A program made the translations under genes and the position numbers. Below are positions 21,643 to 28,346 of a stretch of DNA of 30,209 nucleotides, in pieces. Source of the stretch: CAYLHS01 sp964496205 (lineage in GTDB: Bacteria; Actinomycetota; Acidimicrobiia; Spongiisociales; UBA4744); assembly GCA_964496205.1 (NCBI GenBank), contig CAZBXV010000025.1:1-30209 (forward strand), given 5' to 3'. Numbering within the stretch: position 1 is the stretch's first letter; each line of letters begins with the position of its first letter. A model generated the notes under the pieces. The model saw only the letters and a program-made list of their open reading frames with translations. It had not been told where the DNA came from and did not search any database.

Positions 21643-22260
21643 GTGAGTGACGTTGAACTGAGAAGCTACGCATTCCTGGACAGTTTGCAGCCCCAGTACG
21701 CGGCCTTCCTCGGCACGATCGCCCAAGGGTTCTTGCCGCTTGCGGGGGACGCATCGCTCTACGTGGAGATCTCACCCGGGATCGAGATCAACCGTCTCAC
21801 CGATATCGCGCTGAAGTCGACCAAGGTCAAGCCGGGTATGCAGATCGTCGAGCGGTACTACGGGATGCTCGAAGTGCACTCACCTGACCAGGCGGAGACG
21901 AGGGCCGCTGGTGAAGCGATTCTCGACGAGATCGGGCTGGCCGAGACGGACAGACTGAGACCGAAGATCCTGTCGAGTCAGATCATTAGGAGAATCGACG
22001 ATCACCAGGCTCAGCTGATCAACCGAACCAGACATGGTCAGATGATCATTCCGGGCCAAACCCTGTACGTGATGGAGGTGGAACCGGCAGCGTACGCGCC
22101 GCTGGCCGCCAACGAAGCGGAGAAGGCCGCGGCGATCAACGTCCTGGAGGTTCGAGCATTCGGATCCATGGGCCGCATCTACCTCGGCGGTGAAGAACGA
22201 GACATCGATGTGGGATGGCGTGCGGCGATCGCTGCCATCGAAGGCATCGAAGGACGATAA
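21643..22260 (+). CDS. BMC-T shell protein, stacking (double-layer) type
   Basis: 205 residues, GTG start with AGGAGG eight bases upstream. It has two BMC domains and forms a trimer that mimics a shell hexamer. It matches the type known from the Haliangium ochraceum shell whose trimers stack face to face and carry a gated central pore: the N-terminus ELRSYAFLDSLQPQYAAFLG, then LYVEISPGIEINRLTDIALK, VQ-like strand MQIVERYYGMLEVHSPDQAE, and a second domain with ILSSQIIRRIDDHQAQLINR and YAPLAANEAEKAAAINVLEV. Large gated pores would pass sugar phosphates and cofactors. It lies 4 bp after deoC and 16 bp before the BMC-H gene. Confidence 0.92.
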   Translation: MSDVELRSYAFLDSLQPQYAAFLGTIAQGFLPLAGDASLYVEISPGIEINRLTDIALKSTKVKPGMQIVERYYGMLEVHSPDQAETRAAGEAILDEIGLAETDRLRPKILSSQIIRRIDDHQAQLINRTRHGQMIIPGQTLYVMEVEPAAYAPLAANEAEKAAAINVLEVRAFGSMGRIYLGGEERDIDVGWRAAIAAIEGIEGR

Positions 22261-22276
22261 GGAAGGAGACACTCCG

Positions 22277-22579
22277 ATGGCTGAAGCGTTGGGGATGATC
22301 GAAGCCCGTGGCTTCGCAGCGATGGTCGAAGCGGCCGACGCGATGGTGAAAGCAGCCAAGGTGGAACTCGTGAGCTACGAGAAGACGGGTGGCGGTTATG
22401 TGACCGCTGTCGTACGTGGAGACGTTGCAGCCGTGAAGGCCGCCGTCGAAGCCGGCATTCGCAATGCCGAGAAGGTTGGCGAAGTGATCGCAACCCACGT
22501 TATCGCCCGTCCGCACACGAACATCGACCTGGTGCTGCCACTCGGCCGCGCCGAGGAAGCCGAGGCCGAAACCTCCTGA
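22277..22579 (+). CDS. BMC-H hexameric shell protein
   Basis: 100 residues, single BMC (Pfam PF00936) domain, with AAGGAG eight bases before the ATG. The pattern EALGMIEARGFAAMVEAADA, MVKAAKVELVSYEK, then YVTAVVRGDVAAVKAAVEAG and the closing VIARPHTNIDLVLPL is canonical. The pore loop is TGGG (37-40), small and glycine-lined, suited to passage of small polar metabolites. As the only BMC-H of the operon it must form most of the shell facets. An acidic tail (EEAEAETS) follows the fold. Confidence 0.97.
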   Translation: MAEALGMIEARGFAAMVEAADAMVKAAKVELVSYEKTGGGYVTAVVRGDVAAVKAAVEAGIRNAEKVGEVIATHVIARPHTNIDLVLPLGRAEEAEAETS

Positions 22580-22590
22580 GAGGAGACGAC

Positions 22591-22878
22591 ATGCTCCTAG
22601 CGCGAGTCGCCGGGACGCTCGTCGCAACCAGGAAGGAACCGACGTTGTCGGGACTCAAGTTCCTGGTGTTGCGGCAGCTCGACGTGGACGACACCGAAAC
22701 CGGTGGCTACGTGGTGGCCGCCGACGCGGTCGGTGCCGGCGTCGGGGAGGTCGTCTTGTATGCAACGGGCAGCTCGGCACGTCAAACCGAACTCACCAAC
22801 AACCGGCCTTGTGACGCGGTCGTGATGGCGATCGTCGACACATGGGAGGTCGGCGGCGAAGAGAAGTACCGGAAGTGA
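22591..22878 (+). CDS. BMC-P pentameric vertex protein (EutN/CcmL family), first copy
   Basis: 95 residues, ATG with GAGGAG upstream. The EutN/CcmL barrel (PF03319) is clear: LLARVAGTLVATRKEPTLSG, LKFLVLRQLDVDD, YVVAADAVGAGVGEVVLYAT, SSARQTELTNN and PCDAVVMAIVDTWEV. Pentamers cap the twelve vertices of the shell. Of the three copies in this operon it has the most divergent tail (GGEEKYRK). Its stop codon overlaps the aldehyde dehydrogenase start (GTGA). Confidence 0.96.
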   Translation: MLLARVAGTLVATRKEPTLSGLKFLVLRQLDVDDTETGGYVVAADAVGAGVGEVVLYATGSSARQTELTNNRPCDAVVMAIVDTWEVGGEEKYRK

Positions 22879-24329
22879 TCAGCAAGCCCGAGATCCAGGA
22901 GATCATCGAGCGGGTCAATCGCAAGCTCGGTGAGGCCGGCGAGCCTGTCGGTGCCGGCCTGCGCGGCGCCGCCGGCTTGGATGCCGTTGCCCCCGGGGAC
23001 CTGGGGGAGGGTTTGTATGCGACCGTCGATGAGGCGGTGGTTGCCGCCAAGCGTGCCTTCGAAGCGTTCAAGGGTGTCGGTCTCGAAGGTCGCAAGACGA
23101 TCATTTCGGCTGTCCGTGCTTCGATGCTCCAACACGGGGAGCTGCTCGCCGAAATGGCGCATGCTGAAACCGGACTGGGGCGGGTGGAGGACAAGGTCGT
23201 CAAGAACCGTGTGGTCACCATGAAGGCACCCGGTCCCGAGGACTTGGAGCTGGAGGCCGTCACGGGTGACCTTGGCATGATGGTGACCGAGTTCGCCCCG
23301 TTTGGTGTGATCGGGTCGATCACACCAACGACCAACCCGACATCCACGGTGATCAACAACACGATTGCTGTCATCTCTGCCGGCAATGCGCTCGTGTTCA
23401 ACGTGCATCCTGGCGCCAAGCGAGTGTCAGCGGAGAACGTACGAATGATCAACAGGGCCATCGTCGCCGCCGGGGGGCCGCCCGACCTCGTGACCGCCAT
23501 CCCCAACCCAACCATCGCATCGGCGCACGAGGTCATGAACCACCCGGATGTCCCGATCCTGCTCGTCACGGGTGGTGGTGGTGTTGTCAAGGAGGCGATG
23601 AAGACGAACAAGCGGGTCGTCGCCGCCGGGCCTGGAAACCCGCCGACCGTCGTGGATCAGACCGCCGATCTCGACAAGGCGGCAACCGACATCATCAGAG
23701 GTGCGTCGTTCGACAACAACATCGTGTGTGTCGATGAGAAGACCGTCATCGCCATCGATACGATCGCAGATTCGCTCGTGCGCAAGATGGGAGAACAGGG
23801 CGCCTACGTCCTCAAGGAGCATGAGATCCGCCGGATCGAGCGAGTCATCTTCTCCGAGATGGGACAGCCCAACAAGCCAGGTGTCATCGCGAAGCAGTGG
23901 ATCGGCAAGAACGCCGGCGAGATTCTTTCCGAGATCGGTGTCCAGGTGGGTCCCGAGGTTCGGCTCGCCGTCGCCCAGGTGCCGGTCGAACACAGCCTCG
24001 TATGGACCGAGCAGATGCTGCCGGTGCTGCCCGTCGTTCGTGTCCCGGACGTCGACCGTGCCATCGACCTCTCGGTTCGTTCAGAGCACGGATTCCGCCA
24101 CACGGCATCAATCCACTCGACCAACGTCGAAACGATCACCCGTATGGCTCGAGCGATGAATTGCTCGATCTTCGTGGCGAACGGTCCCCACTTCTCTGGG
24201 CTTGGTGAGGGAGGAGAGGGATTCACCTCTTTCTCGATCGCCAGCCCCACGGGTGACGGCCTGACAAGGCCCCGAACCTTTTCGCGTGAACGGCGGATCA
24301 CCGTCGTCGGTGCCTTGAGGATCATCTGA
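22875..24329 (+). CDS. CoA-acylating aldehyde dehydrogenase (PduP/EutE-like)
   Basis: 484 residues; GTG at 22875 overlapping the previous stop. It turns acetaldehyde, CoA and NAD+ into acetyl-CoA and NADH. The fold is the aldehyde dehydrogenase one, with VTEFAPFGVIGSITPTTNPT (about 137-156), LVTGGGGVVKEAMKT and catalytic Cys285 in SFDNNIVCVDEKT, the form typical of PduP/EutE rather than of hydrolytic aldehyde dehydrogenases. Residues 3-18 (SKPEIQEIIERVNRKL) form an amphipathic helix followed by a Gly-rich linker, again an encapsulation peptide. In the operon it is the only sink for the acetaldehyde made by DeoC. Subfamily placement of the enzyme within SPU compartments is by context. Confidence 0.94.
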   Translation: MISKPEIQEIIERVNRKLGEAGEPVGAGLRGAAGLDAVAPGDLGEGLYATVDEAVVAAKRAFEAFKGVGLEGRKTIISAVRASMLQHGELLAEMAHAETGLGRVEDKVVKNRVVTMKAPGPEDLELEAVTGDLGMMVTEFAPFGVIGSITPTTNPTSTVINNTIAVISAGNALVFNVHPGAKRVSAENVRMINRAIVAAGGPPDLVTAIPNPTIASAHEVMNHPDVPILLVTGGGGVVKEAMKTNKRVVAAGPGNPPTVVDQTADLDKAATDIIRGASFDNNIVCVDEKTVIAIDTIADSLVRKMGEQGAYVLKEHEIRRIERVIFSEMGQPNKPGVIAKQWIGKNAGEILSEIGVQVGPEVRLAVAQVPVEHSLVWTEQMLPVLPVVRVPDVDRAIDLSVRSEHGFRHTASIHSTNVETITRMARAMNCSIFVANGPHFSGLGEGGEGFTSFSIASPTGDGLTRPRTFSRERRITVVGALRII

Positions 24330-24898
24330 TGCGACCGGCCATCGCGCTTCTCGAGTTCGACTCGATCGCGAGGGGCATCGAGGCCGGCGACCAAATGGTC
24401 AAGCGCGCACCCATCGAGGTCATCAGGGCGGGCACCGTGCAGCCTGGAAAGTACCTGGTACTGGTGGCGGGTGCGGTCGCCGACGTCGAAGAAGCGGCCG
24501 ACTCCGGCAACCAGATTGCGACGATGGTCGATCAGGTGCTGCTCCCCGACGTGCACCCAGACGTCGTCGCCGCCCTCCGAGGAGTCCGTTGCACCGGTGA
24601 GGGTGAAGCGCTCGGCATCATCGAGACCCGAACGGTTGCTGCGATCATCCAGGCCGCCGACGCCGGCGTCAAGGGTGCCGATGTCACACTGATGGAGATA
24701 CGGTTGGCGGACGGACTCGGAGGTAAGGGGTACCTGTTGTTCCAAGGACCCGTCGCGGAGGTCGAAGCTGCCGTCGAGATCGGAACGTCCGCCGTGCCGG
24801 ACCGGGTGATCTCAGCCGTCATCCCACAGATCCATCCCGAGATGGGCGAGAACCTCATCGCGGATGGCCGCTTCTCCCAGCGAGTCGTGGAGGAGTAG
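24329..24898 (+). CDS. BMC-T shell protein, single-layer type
   Basis: 189 residues in two BMC domains (about 1-95 and 96-189); its ATG shares a base with the previous stop (TGATG). It resembles the Haliangium BMC-T1 type: AIALLEFDSIARGIEAGDQM, KYLVLVAGAVADVEEAADSG in the first half; ALGIIETRTVAAIIQAADAG, KGYLLFQGPVAEVEAAVEIG in the second. Trimers of this kind take hexamer positions in the facets with a larger pore than BMC-H. It is clearly different from the BMC-T at 21643-22260, so the shell has two kinds of pseudohexamer. Confidence 0.93.
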   Translation: MRPAIALLEFDSIARGIEAGDQMVKRAPIEVIRAGTVQPGKYLVLVAGAVADVEEAADSGNQIATMVDQVLLPDVHPDVVAALRGVRCTGEGEALGIIETRTVAAIIQAADAGVKGADVTLMEIRLADGLGGKGYLLFQGPVAEVEAAVEIGTSAVPDRVISAVIPQIHPEMGENLIADGRFSQRVVEE

Positions 24899-24900
24899 CC

Positions 24901-25167
24901 GTGCAGCTCGGGCGCGTGATCGGAACGGTCGTGGCAACCGTCAAGACGCCCGACCTCGAAGGAGTGAAGTTCCTCATCGTCCAGCCACTGGACCGGCGCC
25001 AGGAACCGAAGGGTCGTGCCGTCGTCGCTGCCGACGGGGTTCACATGGCCGGCCCCGGTGAGCTGGTCTACATCGTCGGCTCCCGCGAGGCGGCACAAGC
25101 GATGCCGAATACGTTCGTTCCTGTCGACCACGCGATTGTTGGCATCGTTGACGAGGTGGCACCGTGA
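24901..25167 (+). CDS. BMC-P pentameric vertex protein, second copy
   Basis: 88 residues, GTG start two bases after the previous stop. EutN/CcmL fold: QLGRVIGTVVATVKTPDLEG, VKFLIVQPLDRRQEPKG, VAADGVHMAGPGELVYIVGS and VDHAIVGIVDEV. The loop has GVHMAGPGE in place of the usual AVGAGVGE, a clear difference from the other two copies that may alter contact with neighbours. The stop overlaps the start of the third copy (GTGA). Confidence 0.94.
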   Translation: MQLGRVIGTVVATVKTPDLEGVKFLIVQPLDRRQEPKGRAVVAADGVHMAGPGELVYIVGSREAAQAMPNTFVPVDHAIVGIVDEVAP

Positions 25168-25430
25168 AGATCGGAACCGTTGTGGGTACGGTCGTCTCGA
25201 CGATCAGCGCTCCCGTGTTCGAAGGTCGGAAACTCCTCCTGTGTGACATCGTCGACCCGTCCGGTGAACCAGATGGTGAATACACGATCGCCGTCGACGC
25301 CGTCGGGGCCGGTGTGGGGGAGACCGTCCTGATCGTGGACGAGGGAAACGGTGCCCGTCAGATCGTCGGCCTCGATACGGCACCTATCAGGGCGGTCGTC
25401 GTGGGCATCGTGGACGCAGTCGAGGGCTGA
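25164..25430 (+). CDS. BMC-P pentameric vertex protein, third copy
   Basis: 88 residues, GTG start overlapping the second copy's stop. EutN/CcmL features are KIGTVVGTVVSTISAPVFEG, RKLLLCDIVDPSGEPDG, IAVDAVGAGVGETVLIVDEG and APIRAVVVGIVDAVEG. It ends the operon; palindromic elements begin seven bases after its stop and may act as terminator. Three BMC-P genes in one locus are also known from the Haliangium ochraceum shell, where all three can cap vertices. Confidence 0.95.
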   Translation: MKIGTVVGTVVSTISAPVFEGRKLLLCDIVDPSGEPDGEYTIAVDAVGAGVGETVLIVDEGNGARQIVGLDTAPIRAVVVGIVDAVEG

Positions 25431-25436
25431 CAGCAG

Positions 25437-25616
25437 TGTCGGTCCCCCCAGCGAGCGGAGTGAGTGTTGGGGGGAAGGTACCGCAGCGGCGAAGCCGCTG
25501 GGGTAGGGGGGCACGCTGGAGCAACGTTGGTGGGAACCTCCCCCTCCGACCTCGGCCTGCGGCCTCGGCCATCTCCCCCAACACTCGGCCCTCACGGGCC
25601 TCGCGAGGGGAGGAGA
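25437..25616. repeat. Pair of oppositely oriented palindromic elements, downstream of the BMC operon
   Basis: Element 2' (25437-25514) has TGTCGGTCCCCCCAG, GTTGGGGGGAAGGTACCG and the stem AGCGGC-gaa-GCCGCT. Element 1' (25516-25616) has CTGGAGCAACGTTGGTGGG, CTCCCCCAACACTCGG, the stem GGCCC-tca-CGGGCC and CGCGAGGGGAGGAGA. The pair repeats that at 20015-20212 with the order of elements exchanged. The strong stems directly after the last operon gene could stop transcription. Confidence 0.7.
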
Positions 25617-25644
25617 CGCGAGCAGCTGCCCGCATTTGTACACC

Positions 25645-25721
25645 ATGACATTATCCACTTGACAGAATGACATCATCATGACATCATGGCGACATCATAT
25701 AGAGGAGAGGGACATGATGTC
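25645..25721 (+). promoter_or_regulatory. Repeat-rich operator/promoter before the MFS operon
   Basis: Three tandem 11-bp units, ATGACATCATC, ATGACATCATG and GCGACATCATA (25667-25699), keep exact helical phase. A further ATGACATTAT lies at 25645-25654 and the palindrome GACATGATGTC at 25711-25721 carries the same motif inverted, over the start codon. TTGACA (25659-25664) with CATCAT (25682-25687) 17 bp on, inside the repeats, is a plausible promoter. This looks like a site for cooperative binding of a regulator not encoded next to it. Confidence 0.55.
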
Positions 25722-25863
25722 GTTCGCACGAGGGGTCGGAAAAGCAAGATTCGAAGAGATGATGCGGACCGCCACGCAGCGGGTCTTCGTGGAGTATGTT
25801 CCCGGTACACGGCACCAGGAGACAGCGAGGACAGAGTCGTTGAAGACTCGACGGGCAGCATGA
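25714..25863 (+). CDS. 49-residue ORF coupled to the MFS exporter gene
   Basis: It starts at ATG 25714 (or 25717) after the purine-rich AGAGGAGAGGG and ends in TGA overlapping the MFS start (ATGA). The product, beginning MMSFARGVGKARFEEMM and ending ESLKTRRAA, is basic, has no hydrophobic segment and matches no family I know. It may be a leader peptide that feeds ribosomes to the exporter gene, or the remnant of a lost regulator. A small inverted repeat GAGTC-gttgaa-GACTC lies near its end, just before the exporter start. Confidence 0.4.
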   Translation: MMSFARGVGKARFEEMMRTATQRVFVEYVPGTRHQETARTESLKTRRAA

Positions 25864-27179
25864 CATCTCGGACCAAGCCCCAGACCATGAGGACGTTCTT
25901 TGTGGTCTGGGGCGGTCAACTCGTTTCGATCGTCGGGTCGAATCTGACCGGATTCGGTCTGTCCATCTGGGTATACCAAGAGACCGGGTCGGTCATGATG
26001 CTCGCATTCGTGATGCTCTCGGCCACGATCCCCGGGATCATCATCGCCCCGTTCGCCGGCGCACTGGTCGACCGGTGGGATCGGCGATTGACGATGATGG
26101 GTGGTGACGGCCTGGCGGGTCTCGCAACGGGTGTCGTTGCGCTGCTGCTCTTCCTGGGGGATCTTCGCATCGGGTGGATCATCCTGCTGGTCGTCATCGG
26201 TTCGATCGGGAACTCGTTTCAGGAACCCGCATGGACGGCATCCATCCCGTTGCTCGTGCCGAAGAAGCACCTCGGCCGTGCCAACGGGATGGCCCAGACA
26301 GGCCAAGGCGTGGGTAATCTCATCGCCCCGGCCATCGCCGGCGCACTGCTCACGTTGGTAGGGCTGTGGCCGATCCTGTTGATCGACTTCGCGACGTTCC
26401 TGTTCGCCGTCGGAACCGTTGCCCTTGTCAGGATCCCGCGTCCGGAACGCACTGCGAGAACCGCATCGATCAGAACGGAGGCCGCCGACGGTTGGAGGTT
26501 CGTGAAGGAGCGTCCCGGGCTGCTCGGACTCCTGGCGGTCATGGCAACACTGAACTTCGAGTTCGGGTTTGCCAACATCCTGTTCATTCCCCTGTTTCTC
26601 AGTTTCACGAGTGAACTGGTTTTCGGCTCGGTGATGTCACTCGCCGGTATTGGCATGCTCCTCGGCACCGTTGTGATGAGCGCATGGGGAGGTCCGAAGA
26701 AGCGAGTGCGTGGTCTTGCGTTGCTCCTGTCATTCGCGGGCGCCGCACTCGCGGTCGTGGGGCTTCGTGCGTCCGTTGTTCTCGCCGCGATCGGCATGTT
26801 CTTGCTCATGCTGCTGATACCGATCGTGAACGGAACGAGCACCACCCTCTGGCAGACGAAGGTCGATCTGGACATGCAGGGCCGGGTCTTTGCGCTCCGT
26901 CGCATGGTGGCGATGATCGCGACACCGGTGTCGTACCTCCTGGCGGGACCCCTGGTCGATCACGTCTTCGAACCCCTCATGGGCACTTCGTTCGGGGAGG
27001 TTGTGAGCCGGGTGATCGGAGCCGGTCAGGGACGTGGCACCGGACTTCTGTTCATCGTGATGGGCGTGCTACTCATCTTGACGATGATCGCCGCCTACGC
27101 AGCGCCCAGGATCCGCCACCTGGAAGTAGATCTGCCGGATGTGGTCCCGGAGGCTACGTCCGAAGTGCCCACGTCGTGA
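25860..27179 (+). CDS. MFS efflux transporter (MFS_3 / macrolide-efflux-like)
   Basis: 439 residues, ATG overlapping the stop of the 49-residue ORF. Twelve hydrophobic segments. The N-terminal half has FVVWGGQLVSIVGSNLTGFG, VYQETGSVMMLAFVML and the loop 2-3 motif GALVDRWDRRLTMMGGD that marks MFS drug exporters; NSFQEPAWTASIPLLVPKKH and RANGMAQTGQGVGNLIAPAI are typical of the MFS_3/MefA-like group. The second half has QGRVFALRRMVAMIATP. It would export a drug-like or siderophore-like compound by proton antiport. The 3' end overlaps the convergent CAP-domain gene by 26 bp. The operator region upstream suggests inducible expression. Confidence 0.88.
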   Translation: MTSRTKPQTMRTFFVVWGGQLVSIVGSNLTGFGLSIWVYQETGSVMMLAFVMLSATIPGIIIAPFAGALVDRWDRRLTMMGGDGLAGLATGVVALLLFLGDLRIGWIILLVVIGSIGNSFQEPAWTASIPLLVPKKHLGRANGMAQTGQGVGNLIAPAIAGALLTLVGLWPILLIDFATFLFAVGTVALVRIPRPERTARTASIRTEAADGWRFVKERPGLLGLLAVMATLNFEFGFANILFIPLFLSFTSELVFGSVMSLAGIGMLLGTVVMSAWGGPKKRVRGLALLLSFAGAALAVVGLRASVVLAAIGMFLLMLLIPIVNGTSTTLWQTKVDLDMQGRVFALRRMVAMIATPVSYLLAGPLVDHVFEPLMGTSFGEVVSRVIGAGQGRGTGLLFIVMGVLLILTMIAAYAAPRIRHLEVDLPDVVPEATSEVPTS

Positions 27180-28307
27180 GCACTGTACCGCTCAAAAGCA
27201 CGACTCCGATGAAGGCCAGCAACGCCTGATCGCCGCCGCAGCGTCCTCCGCTGCAGAGCACACCGTCGGCTTCCCAATGGGCAACCAGCGACCCGACCGG
27301 TCCCATGGCCGTCGGCCCGTTCGTCAGGGCGGCGGTGGTCGCCCTGGGTGTTGTTGTGCTGCTCGACGGAGGCGGTGGCGACGTCGTTGATGTGGTCGTG
27401 CTGGACGTAGTGGTGCTCGCCAGGGTCGTGGTGACTGTCGTCGGCGGGGCCGTGGTGNNNNNNNNNNNNNNNNNNNNNNNNNNNNNNNNNNNNNNNNNNN
27501 NNNNNNNNNNNNNNNNNNNNNNNNNNNNNNNNNNNNNNNNNNNNNNNNNNNNNNNNNCGTGGTGACTGTCGTCGGCGGGGCCGTGGTGGTTGTCGGCACG
27601 GTGGTTGTTGTCGTTGCCGCTGGAGCGGCCGAGGTGGTGGTAGCCGGGGGCCGGGTCGTCGGTGGCGTGGTCGTTGTCGGCGGGGCTGTGGTGGCGGTGG
27701 TGGTCGGGGCCGGAGCCGTCGTGGTGGTGGTTGTTGGAACTGTGATTGTCGTGGTGGTTCCGACGGTTGTCGTCGGTGGAGGGGCGGAGGTTGTGGTCGT
27801 TGAGGGTGGCTTCGTCGTCGTTGTCGACGAGGCCGGGGCTGTCTGCCGATAGAGGAAGATGTGCGTTGTCCAGATCGCTCCTGTCTCGTCGAAATAGACA
27901 CCGATGCCCGCGTACTGGAAGTCGGGATCGAGCAGGTTCTCCCGATGTGACTGTGATGCCATGAAGGCGTCGAACAGGCCAGGGCACTCGTAGCCGAAAC
28001 CGACGTTCTCACCCCACTTCAGCCAGTCGTCGGGCAGGTATGGGTCGAGGTCGCCGGCCGAAGAGTGGTAGACGCCGCCATTGTCGTACATGGCTTCCGA
28101 ATGGATCCGTGCGTAGCTGACGAGGTTCGAGTCCCGAACCAGTGCCGGTGCCCCGTTGGCGACCCTTGCCGCGTTGATCTTCGAGAAGAAGCAGGCTTCC
28201 AGGTCGGTGCTTTCCGACGCTCTCACGATCGGCGCGGCAGCGGTGAGGATGGCGAGTGTGAAGCCAAGAACCAGGAAAGAGGCGCCAGCGCGACGCAGTA
28301 CGTTCAC
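27154..28307 (-). CDS. CAP-domain (SCP/PR-1-like) surface protein with Thr-rich stalk, split by an assembly gap
   Basis: GTG start at 28307. A signal peptide (about 1-30) precedes a CAP domain of about 125 residues: CFFSKINAARVANGAPALVR, YARIHSEAMYDNGGVYHSS, WGENVGFGY and SQSHRENLLDPDFQYAGIGV, with the His/Glu residues of the family's cavity. A long Thr/Pro stalk follows and runs into the N gap. Left of the gap the Thr-rich reading continues in another frame and ends with GVLCSGGRCGGDQALLAFIG and one membrane helix, stop at 27154. Removing one copy of the 31-bp sequence found on both gap edges plus the 100 N joins both frames into one protein of 340 residues. No LPXTG sorting motif is seen; the C-terminal helix is the likely anchor. 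Confidence 0.8.
27458..27557. other. Assembly gap of 100 N
   Basis: Exactly 100 N, the usual placeholder for a gap of unknown size. The 31 bases at 27427-27457 and at 27558-27588 are identical. It lies in the Thr-codon repeat tract of the CAP protein gene. Confidence 0.98.
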
Positions 28308-28346
28308 CTATGAGGCATCGACTGGTTCGGCGCAGGTCTTGAGCGA

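Noticed and set aside
21643..22260. This BMC-T as an EutL or PduB homologue
   Set aside because: The opening ELRSYAFLDSLQPQYA and the ANEAEKAA segment match the stacking BMC-T of SPU-like shells rather than EutL or PduB.
20015..25616. Insertion sequence or transposon around the BMC operon
   Set aside because: The flanking repeats are palindromic pairs, no transposase or integrase gene and no target-site duplication are visible.
25667..25699. CRISPR-like direct repeats
   Set aside because: Units of 11 bp without spacers cannot be a CRISPR array; no cas gene is near. An operator array fits better.
27559..27852. Val-rich plus-strand frame (VVVVGTVV repeats) and similar ones near 12333-12800 and 29038-29298
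   Set aside because: These are the reverse complement of Thr-rich stalk codons, not membrane proteins.
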